From: Betaproteobacteria bacterium
GTDB taxonomy: Bacteria > Acidobacteriota > Terriglobia > Acidiferrales > UBA7541
Direction of reading: 5' to 3'
Assembly: GCA_903970165.1 (NCBI GenBank)
Contig: CAJCHZ010000071.1
Span: forward strand, 1 to 63,790
DNA length: 63,790 nt
In this document: positions 50,802 through 59,287 of the stretch, in pieces
Position numbering within the stretch: position 1 is the stretch's first letter
How the letters are laid out: the number at the start of each line of letters is the position of its first letter
Notes under the pieces: generated by a model
What the model was told of the DNA's origin: nothing
The model's input: the letters and a program-made list of their open reading frames with translations, nothing else
Database searches by the model: none
Program-made: the position numbers and the translations under genes

Positions 50802-52124
50802 ATGGCCACGGTCGTAAAGCCCACAGGGCCGCTCAGACAGATTGGCGCACCGCCGATGGTGCCGCGAATCGCTCCGCGCGAAGATCTAAACCCGTTTCGC
50901 ATCGCGCAGATTCAGTTTGATATGGCGGCGGAGTTTTTGAAGCTGGAGCCGGGGTTGCGGCAGATTCTGCGGACGCCGAAGCGCGTGCTGGAAGTTTCTA
51001 TTCCCACGAAGATGGACAACGGGCAAGTGAAAGTCCACACCGGGTTCCGCGTGCAACACAATATTTCGCGTGGGCCGGGCAAGGGCGGTATTCGTTATCA
51101 CCCAAGCGTGACGTTGGATGAAGTAAAGGCGCTCGCGGCGTGGATGACCTGGAAGACCGCGGTGCTGAACGTGCCCTTTGGCGGCGCGAAGGGCGGAGTG
51201 ATTTGCGACCCAAAGCGTATGTCGAAGACGGAACTCGAGCGCATGACGCGGCGCTACGCAAGCGAGATTTTGCCGATTATTGGGCCGACGCAGGATATTC
51301 CCGCGCCGGATGTGTACACCGACGCGCAGACGATGGCGTGGATCATGGATACCTACTCGATGACCGTAGGGCATTCGGTGCATGGAGTCGTAACCGGAAA
51401 GCCCGTTTCGATCGGCGGGTCCGAAGGGCGTGGGGAGGCGACGGCGCGCGGGTTGCTCTTTGTGGTGGAAGAGGCTTGTAAGCTGAAGAAAATTCCCCTG
51501 CGCGGCGCGACGGTGGCGATTCAGGGATTTGGCAATGCGGGCGCGACGGCGGCGCGCTTGTTTGCGGAGAAAAAAGCGAAGATTATCGCTCTGAGCGACA
51601 CGCGTGGAGGCGTGACGAATTCGCGCGGGATCGATCCCATCAAGGCGATACGCTATAAGGAGCGATCGGGCACCGTGGTCGGGATGCCGGGAGCTTCGCG
51701 CATCACAAACGATGATTTGCTGACCATGAAGTGCGACATCCTCGTGCCCGCGGCCTTGGAAAACGTCATCACGCTGCATAACGCCGAAGCGATCAAGGCG
51801 CGCATCGTTGCAGAAGCCGCCAACGGTCCTACGACTCCGCATGCCGATGAAATTCTGGCGCGGCGCGGGATTACGGTGCTACCGGATATTTTGGCCAACG
51901 CTGGTGGCGTCACCGTGAGCTACTTCGAGTGGGTCCAAAACATGGAAGGGCTCATGTGGGACGCCGAAGAAGTGAACTTGAGGCTGCAAAAGAGCATGGT
52001 CAAGGCATTCCACGAAATGGTGGAGACGATGCGCAAGCATCACGTTCCGCCACGCGCGGGTGCAATGGTCCTGGCCGTGGGGCGTGTGGCGGAAGCGACG
52101 CTCGTTCGTGGCCTGTTCCCCTGA
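50802..52124 (+). CDS. gdhA: Glutamate dehydrogenase (Glu/Leu/Phe/Val family)
   Basis: Interconverts glutamate and 2-oxoglutarate plus ammonia. It is 440 residues. The substrate domain shows HTGFRVQHNISRGPGKGGIRYHPSVTLDEVKALAAWMTWKTAVLNVPFGGAKGGVICDP with the substrate- and catalysis-related lysines. Next are PDVYTDAQTMAWIMDTYS, the Rossmann motif GATVAIQGFGNAGATAARLF and VAEAANGPTTPHADEIL. The GFGNAG pattern is common in NAD-preferring members. The family also contains leucine and phenylalanine dehydrogenases, but the length and KGGIRYHP segment fit GDH. Confidence 0.93.
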   Translation: MATVVKPTGPLRQIGAPPMVPRIAPREDLNPFRIAQIQFDMAAEFLKLEPGLRQILRTPKRVLEVSIPTKMDNGQVKVHTGFRVQHNISRGPGKGGIRYHPSVTLDEVKALAAWMTWKTAVLNVPFGGAKGGVICDPKRMSKTELERMTRRYASEILPIIGPTQDIPAPDVYTDAQTMAWIMDTYSMTVGHSVHGVVTGKPVSIGGSEGRGEATARGLLFVVEEACKLKKIPLRGATVAIQGFGNAGATAARLFAEKKAKIIALSDTRGGVTNSRGIDPIKAIRYKERSGTVVGMPGASRITNDDLLTMKCDILVPAALENVITLHNAEAIKARIVAEAANGPTTPHADEILARRGITVLPDILANAGGVTVSYFEWVQNMEGLMWDAEEVNLRLQKSMVKAFHEMVETMRKHHVPPRAGAMVLAVGRVAEATLVRGLFP

Positions 52125-52159
52125 TTTTTCCTGGATCGCCAGAAGTCTGGCGGCTCATC

Positions 52160-53098
52160 ATGAACATCAACAGGTTTGCTTATTTCGCATGCGCGTTGAG
52201 CCTTGCGCTACTCGCCTGTGTTTTCGTATGGCCTTCCCCCGCGCAGGAACGCGCACAGGTTGCTATCACGGTCGACGACCTTCCCTCCCACGGTGATTTA
52301 CCCTCCCCAATGAAGCGGTCCGATGTTGCTAAAAGCATGATTGCAACATTCAAGGCCAAGGGTGTGCCCGCGGTCTACGGGTTTGTGAATGCAAAGAATA
52401 TTGCGGGAGACGAGGACAAGGCCGACGTCTTGAAGATTTGGGTTAATGCCGGATTTCCGCTGGGCAACCACACGTTTTCGCATATCGATATAAACACAGC
52501 CACGCCGGAAGCATTTGAAGCCGAAATTGCCGGGAACGAACCCACCCTGCAAGCGTTGATGGGATCAAAAGATTGGCACTGGCTCCGCTACCCGTTTCTG
52601 CACGAAGGCGACACGCTCGAGAAAAGACACGCGGTGAGGACCTACTTGCACGAACACGGTTATAAGGTCGCGCAAGTCACGCTCGATTTCGGCGACTACG
52701 CCTGGAATGTTCCCTACGCGCGCTGTGCCGAGAAGCACGACACGCCGGGCATGGAATGGTTGAAGTCGAGTTATTTGGCGACCGCGGCTGATTCTTTCGC
52801 GCTTGACCGCAAGTTGTCTGCCATGCTCTTTGGCCGCGACATCAAGTACGTCCTTTTGATGCACATCGGTGGATTCGACAGCGTGATGCTGCCCGAATTA
52901 CTCGATTTGATGAAAAAAGAGGGATTTGATTTCGTCACGCTTCCCGACGCGGAGAAAGATCCCGCTTACGAAAGCGATCCTGACGCCTCGTTGACTCACG
53001 GAGGCACGTTGCTCGAGCAATTGATCGAGAGCAAGCACATGAAATACCCGCCCGTCCCCGAACGCCCGATGCAAAAGCTCGACGCGCTTTGCCGCTGA
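52160..53098 (+). CDS. Secreted polysaccharide deacetylase (NodB fold)
   Basis: A 312-residue exported deacetylase encoded 35 bases after gdhA. The signal peptide FAYFACALSLALLACVFVWPSPAQ leads into the NodB motif 1 VAITVDDLPSHGD (Asp-Asp), motif 2 PLGNHTFSHIDINT (HxxxH zinc site) and the later LRYPFLHEGDT. It should remove acetyl or acyl groups from cell-wall or exopolysaccharide. I start at MNINRFAY; the longer frame back to 51929 lies inside gdhA. Confidence 0.87.
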   Translation: MNINRFAYFACALSLALLACVFVWPSPAQERAQVAITVDDLPSHGDLPSPMKRSDVAKSMIATFKAKGVPAVYGFVNAKNIAGDEDKADVLKIWVNAGFPLGNHTFSHIDINTATPEAFEAEIAGNEPTLQALMGSKDWHWLRYPFLHEGDTLEKRHAVRTYLHEHGYKVAQVTLDFGDYAWNVPYARCAEKHDTPGMEWLKSSYLATAADSFALDRKLSAMLFGRDIKYVLLMHIGGFDSVMLPELLDLMKKEGFDFVTLPDAEKDPAYESDPDASLTHGGTLLEQLIESKHMKYPPVPERPMQKLDALCR

Positions 53099-53263
53099 TC
53101 CCCATCCGTGAGGTCATCCTAAGAAAAGTTTTTGTTGCGTGCGGCGAGCAACGCGCGTACATTCGCATTTGCCGGTGCGCCTGGGTGGCGCGACCGGCTA
53201 TTTTCGTCGAGGGGCCTCTTCTGGGCGCAAAGCGTTTCGGAAAGCAGCTCTAGGTAGCGAACG

Positions 53264-54154
53264 ATGAGCAATCACAACGGTCATAATGGCCACAGCGTCC
53301 CGCCGATTTTGCTAACGATTTCCGGATTCGATCCGTCCTGCGGCGCTGGTGTCGGCGCAGACCTGAAAACGTTCTCGGCGCACGGCTGTTACGGAGTCGC
53401 GGCGATCACCTCGATTACGATTCAGAACACGCAGGGAGTCGAGGCCGTCCACAATACGCCGTCGGCGGAGTTGAAAGCGCAACTCGACGCGCTGGCCAAG
53501 GATTCGACGCTCGAGGCGGTCAAAATCGGCATGCTGGGCAACCGCGGGAACGCCGCGGCGGTGGCGGAATTTCTCGACGCCAACAAATTTGGGCACATCG
53601 TGCTTGATCCGGTGATGAAAGCTTCCAGCGGCGCGGAATTGTTGGACGCCGCGGGAATCAAATACGTCGCAACAGAATTGTTGAAGCGCGCCAGCGTAAT
53701 TACGCCAAATGTCCCTGAAGCGGAAACGCTGACCGGATTGGCCATCAAAGATATGACGGGCATGGAAGCGGCGGCGCGGAAGCTTGTGGAAATGGGCGCC
53801 CGCGCGGTGATTGTAAAGGGCGGCCACATGGAAAAGGCCGTTGATCTGCTCTTCGATGGAAGCGCGATGATGCCTCTCGCCGGCGACAAGGGCAAAGAAG
53901 AATCGCTTCACGGCACTGGCTGCACCTTTGCGTCGGCGGTCGCGGCGCATCTGGCGGCTGGCCGCACGCTTCTCGAAGCGGCGACACTTGCGAAAGCCTA
54001 TGTGACTAAGGCGATCGAAAAAGCCTATCCCATCGGCAAAGGCCGCGTACCGCTGGATCATTTTTATCGGCAGAAGATTGAGCCGCCTGCGCGTGGGATC
54101 CACGAAGTCCCGCAGCATGGCATGCATCCCGCCGCGGAACCAACCGCGCACTAG
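53264..54154 (+). CDS. thiD: Hydroxymethylpyrimidine/phosphomethylpyrimidine kinase
   Basis: Phosphorylates the thiamine pyrimidine twice to supply ThiE. The ribokinase-fold signatures are LTISGFDPSCGAGVGADLKTFSAHGCYGVAAITSITIQNT, KIGMLGNRGN, LDPVMKASSGAELL, VITPNVPEAETLTG, and the ATP-binding GTGCTFASAVAAHLAAGRTLLEA. The usual length would be about 265; the N-terminal NHNGHNGHS and the His/Pro C-terminal tail account for the extra residues. The thiE gene is far away (31676). Confidence 0.95.
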   Translation: MSNHNGHNGHSVPPILLTISGFDPSCGAGVGADLKTFSAHGCYGVAAITSITIQNTQGVEAVHNTPSAELKAQLDALAKDSTLEAVKIGMLGNRGNAAAVAEFLDANKFGHIVLDPVMKASSGAELLDAAGIKYVATELLKRASVITPNVPEAETLTGLAIKDMTGMEAAARKLVEMGARAVIVKGGHMEKAVDLLFDGSAMMPLAGDKGKEESLHGTGCTFASAVAAHLAAGRTLLEAATLAKAYVTKAIEKAYPIGKGRVPLDHFYRQKIEPPARGIHEVPQHGMHPAAEPTAH

Positions 54155-54190
54155 CTAGCGCCAGCATCCCTGCTGGCGACTTTAGTTTGG

Positions 54191-54862
54191 ATGACAATCT
54201 GTTGGGAGAGCGCTTTGGCGAAAGCCTTCAAACGGTTGCCTGCGGCCCTCGGTTTCCGCGTCAAATCCGGCTGGGCCATGGCGGCTTTGTTGGCCGGTCC
54301 TATAAGCAAGCCTCGACTCTTGAAATGCTCGCCGATTCTTCTCTCCGATGCCAACGTCCCAGGTTCCAGGCAGCCGTATCATGCAGCGCTCGAACTCCCG
54401 CGCGAAGAAGGAGAGGCGGTCACGCGAAATCTGCGAAAGGTGGTGAGCGCCGCGGCGAAGAAATCGGTAAAAGCGCTTCTCGAAGAGGCCGGCACTCTGG
54501 CTTATGAGGTTCGCGCGGCGGCGCTCGTCGTGGGCAGTCTCGTCGATCCGGCCACTCTTCACAACGACCACATGCGCGCCCACGGCTACGAAGGCCAACT
54601 GTTTCGGGTGGTTTTAGAGGACGCTCTGCGTTCGTGCGGAATTTCTTGCGAGGTCTTCGTCGAGAAGAACGCTTATGAGGCTGCTGCGCGTGCGTTGCGT
54701 GTCACCGCGCCGAAAGCAAGGCGAGCCATCGCACGGTTAGGTGAATCTCATGAAGGTTCCTGGCGCGCGGAGGAAAAGCTCGCGGCACTGGCGGGATGGA
54801 ACGCGCTGGCAAAGAGCGGGAGGCGTGGGAAGTCGAAAGACAGCGGAGAGAAAATCAGTTAG
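54191..54862 (+). CDS. Conserved-looking protein of unknown function
   Basis: A 223-residue frame with protein-like composition. Residues about 75-215 form an amphipathic helical region (VVSAAAKKSVKALLEEAGTLAYEVRAAALVVGSLVDPATL, VVLEDALRSCGISCEVFVEKNAYEAAARAL). The first 60 residues are less convincing (MTICWESALAKAFKRLPAALGFRVKSG), so the true start may be internal, although no strong ribosome site is seen. No domain recognised. Confidence 0.55.
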   Translation: MTICWESALAKAFKRLPAALGFRVKSGWAMAALLAGPISKPRLLKCSPILLSDANVPGSRQPYHAALELPREEGEAVTRNLRKVVSAAAKKSVKALLEEAGTLAYEVRAAALVVGSLVDPATLHNDHMRAHGYEGQLFRVVLEDALRSCGISCEVFVEKNAYEAAARALRVTAPKARRAIARLGESHEGSWRAEEKLAALAGWNALAKSGRRGKSKDSGEKIS

Positions 54863-55185
54863 CGCTTGGCATGTGCGAAACCAGCTGCGATTCGCCGGTA
54901 AGCCCGCTCTTCGCCAAACCGCTCCGCATCAAAACCCAAATACGCGCCGGTTTCGCGTTCCGCGACTCGTCCGCGAATAACCCGCAGATTCTGTTTCGCT
55001 TCGGTAAGGCGTTCCCGCGAAGCCGCCAAAGAAGGTTTCACGTTTTGCGGCTGGGCCTTCCTTCTGCGCGCACGCCCCCGGCGCGAGAGTCCTCTGCGCC
55101 GCTCTCCGTAAGTCCATTGATAGAGAATATACAAAAGAAGGTCGCATCCAAGGATGCAAATCGCCAGGAAAACCGTAGCTGACAT
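54859..55185 (-). CDS. Small single-pass membrane protein
   Basis: A 108-residue protein: one N-terminal membrane helix (MSATVFLAICILGCDLLLYILYQW) then a very basic cytoplasmic region (YGERRRGLSRRGRARRRKAQ) and a coiled-coil-like tail. AGGTGAGATAAGA before ATG 55185 sets the start. Its stop overlaps that of the convergent neighbour. Family unknown. Confidence 0.6.
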   Translation of the reverse strand: MSATVFLAICILGCDLLLYILYQWTYGERRRGLSRRGRARRRKAQPQNVKPSLAASRERLTEAKQNLRVIRGRVAERETGAYLGFDAERFGEERAYRRIAAGFAHAKR

Positions 55186-55342
55186 TCTTATCTCACCTCG
55201 CGCTCTCATTTCGAAATTTTCGACGCGCAAGAAGAAGACTAAGAGCACACCCACAAGAAAATCCTGAGCAGTTTGTTAGAAATTCATTAAAGTGGTTTCA
55301 GGGAGAAGCGGCTCGGTAATCCCTCCATCCGCGTCGCTTTTG

Positions 55343-55948
55343 ATGGCTCCGGCAACAATCCAGGAGAGCGAATCCGTGTATAGCCTGCGCAAGCCAAGCG
55401 ATGGCGCGATTCGTGAGTTTCTCTCCGCTCAAAAGGATCAACCCTTCTCGTACGCGCACGTTGCAGCTTCTCGCGGGCAGCCGCCTGGCGGCTACACGGT
55501 GGACCACAGTCGTGTTCGGCTCGGCGAAGGGGCGGAAGCGTTCGAACAGGCGGTGCGGGCCATCCGTGAATGGAAAATGTTCGCGATGCCGTGGCTTCAG
55601 CTTTGCTGGCCGGACGCGCCGATCGAAGAAGGCGCGACGGTCGCGGTTCTCCTACAGGTGCTAGGGCTGTGGTCGCTGAACGCGGCCCGCATCGTTTACC
55701 TGATTGACGAAGAAGGCGCCGACAAGCGCTTCGGCTTCGCCTACGGAACTCTGCCCGAACATGGCGAGAGAGGTGAAGAGCGCTTCACCGTCGAATTTCA
55801 TGCCAAAGACCAATCCGTCTGGTATGACGTCTGCGCCTTTTCCCGTCCAAACTTGCTGGCCAAGCTCGGCTATCCCGTCGCAAGAGCCATGCAAAAGCGT
55901 TTCGCACGCGACTCCCAAGCCGCCATGCAAAAGGCAGTACAACGTTAA
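55343..55948 (+). CDS. DUF1990-family protein
   Basis: About 201 residues. The DUF1990 pattern is clear: PFSYAHVAASRGQPPGGYTVDHSRVRLGEGAEAFEQAVRAIREWKMFAM, LCWPDAPIEEGATVAVLLQVLGLWSLNAARIVYLIDEEG, then FAYGTLPEHGERGEERFTVEFHAKDQSVWYDVCAFSRP and KRFARDSQAAMQKAV. The family has a START-like, single-domain fold of unknown function. The ATG at 55343 is preferred; a GTG at 55292 would add 17 residues outside the family. Confidence 0.85.
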   Translation: MAPATIQESESVYSLRKPSDGAIREFLSAQKDQPFSYAHVAASRGQPPGGYTVDHSRVRLGEGAEAFEQAVRAIREWKMFAMPWLQLCWPDAPIEEGATVAVLLQVLGLWSLNAARIVYLIDEEGADKRFGFAYGTLPEHGERGEERFTVEFHAKDQSVWYDVCAFSRPNLLAKLGYPVARAMQKRFARDSQAAMQKAVQR

Positions 55949-56065
55949 TTCAGGAGCAAATGCCTGAAGCGAGGCGCCAAATTCCCAATGCGAATGCCCT
56001 ATACCGAGAGCAAAACGAGGACTCCTTGATTTCGCGGCGCGCAGGCATCGCACTTATCTTGGCGT

Positions 56066-56212
56066 TTACGGTGGTCGTGGGAAACGGCCGATCGCCAGAT
56101 TTTCGCGGCCGATCATCAGGTCGTAAGCGGCCATAGCTTGAAACATTTGGCTGCCGGGGTGGCCGGCCTCTGGATGATAAGGATGCTGCGCAAGCGGCGG
56201 CCCATTGCGATT
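56066..56212 (-). pseudogene. Short coding-like frame, possible gene remnant
   Basis: A 48-codon minus-strand frame reads with strongly protein-like composition (LAQHPYHPEAGHPGSQ, then MFQAMAAYDLMIGRENLAIG) and ends with TAA. It is bounded upstream by a TGA and has no start codon near its beginning, so it may be the C-terminal remnant of a decayed gene or a small gene starting at an internal ATG. I do not recognise the family. Confidence 0.3.
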
Positions 56213-56250
56213 TCATAGAAACTAAAAATCAGGAGAAGCCACCTCAGCTT

Positions 56251-57528
56251 TTACTTCTTGTGAATCATGCGGCCCGCAACGATAGCGGCGACTGGCCCGC
56301 CTTTGAACTGCCGTCCGTCGAACGGGGAGTTGCGCGATTTGCTGGGCGATTGTTTTACGTCGTAGGTCCACGGTTGTTCGAACGAAAAAATAGTCAGATC
56401 GCCGGGCTGACCGGGCCAAATCTTACGTTCCATGCCAAGAACCTTCGCAGGTCCGGTCGTGAAAAGTTCGACCAGACGCATGAGCGAAATTCGTCCTGCA
56501 TGCACAAGTTGTTCCAGCGCAAGAGCCAACGCGGTTTCAAAGCCGAGAACGCCAAACGGCGCGCGGTCGAATTCCACGTCTTTCAGCGCGGGTTCATGAG
56601 GCGCGTGATCCGTTGCGATGGCATCCACGGTCCCATCGGCAAGCCCCTCGATGAGCGCCTTCCGATCATCGCGCGCTGCCAGCGGCGGATTCATTTTGTA
56701 GCGAGAGTCGTACTGCACGTCCTCATCGATCAAAGTAAAGTGATGAGGCGTAACTTCACATGTCACGCGTAAACCGCGCGACTTGGCCGAGCGCACTTGT
56801 TCGAGAGAAGCTTTTGCGGACAGGTGCGCCACGTGGAGGCGCGCCCCGGTGAGTTCGGCGAGTTGAACGTCGCGCGCCACGCACACAGACTCGGCGGCAG
56901 CAGGCATGCCGGGCAGGCCCAGCCGCGTGGACGTCACTCCTTCGCGCATCACCGCGCCCGCGGCTAGCGAAACATCTTCGGAATGCTCGATGACGGGGAG
57001 GTCGAGCGAGAGGCAATAGTCCATTACCTGCCTTGTGAGTTTCGCGGTTGCGATGGGTTTTCCGTCATCGCTGACTGCAACGATGCCCGCGTCCCGCATC
57101 GCCGCGATTTCCGCGATAGCCTCGCCTTTGCTTCCAACACTTGCCGCCCCGATCGGCCAGACGCGCACGCTGGCGGACGCCTTGGCTCGATCGAGAATGA
57201 AGCGCGTAACACTAGCGTTATCGTTAACGGGTTTCGTGTTGGGCATGCAGCAAACCGCGGTAAACCCGCCGCGCGCCGCCGATTTTGTGCCTGTTTCGAT
57301 CGTCTCCGACGATTCCTGCCCCGGCTCGCGCAAGTGCGCATGCAGGTCGATAAATCCCGGAGCCACGATGAACCCAGTCGCGTCGAAGATTTCGCCGTTG
57401 TGTGCATCGAGCTGGATTTGGCCGGGAGCCGCGACTTCGACAATCTTGTCTCCATCCAGCCGAACGTCGCGCAGCGCGTCCGTTTGCGTGGCCGGGTCAA
57501 TGACGCGCCCGTTCCTAATGAGAAGCAT
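56251..57528 (-). CDS. pyrC: Dihydroorotase
   Basis: Closes carbamoyl aspartate to dihydroorotate in pyrimidine synthesis. At 425 residues it is a class I enzyme: the metal-site HxH in GFIDLHAHLREPGQE, the conserved GGFTAVCCMPNTKPVND, HSEDVSL, GARLHVAHLSAKASLE, VTPHHFTL and the catalytic Asp in AIATDHAPHEPALKDVEFDRAPFG. It overlaps the upstream pyrB by 14 bases, so the two are coupled. Confidence 0.97.
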   Translation of the reverse strand: MLLIRNGRVIDPATQTDALRDVRLDGDKIVEVAAPGQIQLDAHNGEIFDATGFIVAPGFIDLHAHLREPGQESSETIETGTKSAARGGFTAVCCMPNTKPVNDNASVTRFILDRAKASASVRVWPIGAASVGSKGEAIAEIAAMRDAGIVAVSDDGKPIATAKLTRQVMDYCLSLDLPVIEHSEDVSLAAGAVMREGVTSTRLGLPGMPAAAESVCVARDVQLAELTGARLHVAHLSAKASLEQVRSAKSRGLRVTCEVTPHHFTLIDEDVQYDSRYKMNPPLAARDDRKALIEGLADGTVDAIATDHAPHEPALKDVEFDRAPFGVLGFETALALALEQLVHAGRISLMRLVELFTTGPAKVLGMERKIWPGQPGDLTIFSFEQPWTYDVKQSPSKSRNSPFDGRQFKGGPVAAIVAGRMIHKK

Positions 57529-58510
57529 GCGTGGATTCCTTGGGTTGATTCTCGGCGACGGCGACGTTGCCTTCTTCCACGGCCCCGCTCGTCAGCAGGA
57601 AAAGCAGTGCCATGCGCACGGCGATTCCGTTGGTGACTTGTTCGAGCACGCAGGACTGCGCGCCGTCCGCCACTTCCGGCGTTATCTCAATGCCGCGATT
57701 CATCGGCCCGGGATGCAGCACGATGGCATCGGCCTTTGCAAGCCGCAGGCGTTCCGCGTTTAGCTGATAGAGAAGAATGTAATCGCCTGCAGAAAGAGCC
57801 GGTTCGTGAAGCCGCTCGGTTTGCACGCGCAGCAACAGAATGACGTCCGCATCTTCCAGGGCCTCTTCGATGCGAAACACGCGCCGGATGGAAGCCCCGG
57901 GAGGACCGATGCTTTCGAGTTCACGCGGAACCCACATCGCCGGCCCGCACAGCGTAAAGCGGCAGCCGAATTTGGCAAGCAGATGAATATTCGAACGGGC
58001 CACCCGGCTGTGCGAAATGTCGCCGAGAATGGTGATATGTAAATTCTCGAGTGATCCTTTGCGGTCACGAATCGTCAGCGCGTCCAGCAGGCCTTGCGAA
58101 GGATGCTCATGCGTTCCGTCGCCGGCATTGATAACGGGAATATCGAGATGGCGCGCCACAAAATCCGCAGCGCCAGAGGACGCATGCCGCATCACCAGGC
58201 AGTCTGGTTTCATCGCGTTCAGGGTATGCACGGTGTCCAGCAACGACTCGCCTTTTTTTAAGCTGGAAGATTCGGCCTGCAGGTTCATCGTATCCGCGCC
58301 AAGGCGCGAAGCGGCAGTCCCAAAGCTGATGCGCGTGCGCGTCGAGTTTTCAAAAAACGCGAGAGCAATGGTCTTGCCGCGCAGTGTGGCAAGTTTTTTT
58401 AACGGATGACGCTGGATTTCCTGAAATGGCTTGCTCTGGTCCAGCAAAAAAGTCAGTTCGTCCGCGTTGAGCGGTTCCAGCGCCAGCAGGTCGCGAAAAC
58501 GGTAGGTCAC
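57515..58510 (-). CDS. pyrB: Aspartate carbamoyltransferase catalytic subunit
   Basis: Transfers carbamoyl from carbamoyl phosphate to aspartate. The carbamoyl-phosphate site FFENSTRTRISFGTAASRLGAD and PVINAGDGTHEHPSQGLLDALTI, ILGDISHSRVARSNIHLLAKFG and VLHPGPMNRGIEITPEVADG are intact; 331 residues. No regulatory pyrI is nearby; the upstream pyrR suggests PyrR-type control instead. It is followed by overlapping pyrC. Confidence 0.97.
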   Translation of the reverse strand: MTYRFRDLLALEPLNADELTFLLDQSKPFQEIQRHPLKKLATLRGKTIALAFFENSTRTRISFGTAASRLGADTMNLQAESSSLKKGESLLDTVHTLNAMKPDCLVMRHASSGAADFVARHLDIPVINAGDGTHEHPSQGLLDALTIRDRKGSLENLHITILGDISHSRVARSNIHLLAKFGCRFTLCGPAMWVPRELESIGPPGASIRRVFRIEEALEDADVILLLRVQTERLHEPALSAGDYILLYQLNAERLRLAKADAIVLHPGPMNRGIEITPEVADGAQSCVLEQVTNGIAVRMALLFLLTSGAVEEGNVAVAENQPKESTHASH

Positions 58511-58554
58511 ATTTGCACTCTTGGTAGTATGCCGGGCGAGAACTTCTGGTTCAA

Positions 58555-59106
58555 CTAAGGCTCCTGACGATCCACAAGAACGACGCGCTCTTCTTCGTCA
58601 ATCTCCCGCAGGCGCACTTCGATAATTTCCGTCTCGCTGGTCTGCACGGTGCGGCCGACGAACTGCGCCTCGATCGGCATTTCGCGATGTCCGCGGTCAA
58701 TCAGCACGCAGAGAGAGACGCGCTGCGGGCGCCCAAGATCAAAAAGTCCGTTCATCGCCGCGCGTATGGTGCGGCCGGTGTAAAGCACATCGTCCACAAG
58801 CACGAGGTCCATTCCGTCCACGCCAAACGTAATGTCGGAAGACTGTAATACAGCCTGAGAAGCAACCTTGGAAAGGTCGTCGCGATAAAGTGTAATATCC
58901 AGCGTGCCTACGGGAACGTCTACGCCATCAATGCCCCGCATGGCCTGCGCAATACGCTGGGCCAGCGGCACGCCACGCCGCCGAACGCCAATCAGTGCAA
59001 GGTGTTTGGTGCCGCCGCTTTTCTCGACAATCTGATGAGCCAGCCGCCGCAGGGTCCGGTCAATCTCCGAGGCCGACATCAATTGAGCTTTTTCAACGAT
59101 GCGCAT
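58555..59106 (-). CDS. pyrR: PyrR bifunctional regulator / uracil phosphoribosyltransferase
   Basis: A 183-residue type I phosphoribosyltransferase fold. PRPP loop VDLVLVDDVLYTGRTIRAAMNGLFDLGRP and flexible loop TLYRDDLSKV are characteristic of PyrR. It is the first gene of pyrR-pyrB-pyrC. In Firmicutes PyrR binds mRNA to attenuate pyr operons, and elsewhere it may act only as an enzyme. I looked in the leader at 59107-59287 for a PyrR binding loop and found none that fits the Bacillus consensus. Confidence 0.95.
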   Translation of the reverse strand: MRIVEKAQLMSASEIDRTLRRLAHQIVEKSGGTKHLALIGVRRRGVPLAQRIAQAMRGIDGVDVPVGTLDITLYRDDLSKVASQAVLQSSDITFGVDGMDLVLVDDVLYTGRTIRAAMNGLFDLGRPQRVSLCVLIDRGHREMPIEAQFVGRTVQTSETEIIEVRLREIDEEERVVLVDRQEP

Positions 59107-59132
59107 GGTCGGGTAATCCTAGCACAAGCCGC

Positions 59133-59231
59133 CAGTAGGACAGACACCCCTGTTCACCTTGGGCGTGGATGGGCGTGTGTCTCTTCAGCTTTCCGTCCAG
59201 CAAAACTAGACAGCCAAGAGTGCCTGTCCAA
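59133..59231. repeat. GGACAG-type dispersed repeat with inverted ends
   Basis: The gap between pyrR and the phosphatase gene holds GTAGGACAGACACCCC near 59136-59150, GGGCGTGTGTCT near 59172-59182 and AAGAGTGCCTGTCC at 59216-59229. The last is an exact reverse complement of GGACAGGCACTCTT found just after glmM (36527-36540). Confidence 0.45.
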
Positions 59232-59287
59232 CCGCATGCCTTCTATCCCCGTGATAAACTTCCCGGTCAAATATGGGGAGACCTTAC

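Noticed and set aside
53099..53263. TPP riboswitch before thiD
   Set aside because: The conserved CUGAGA and CUUUGAACCUGAUCUGG-like elements are absent.
59107..59287. PyrR-binding attenuator in the pyrR leader
   Set aside because: No match to the PyrR binding loop and no terminator between the gap and pyrR on the minus strand.
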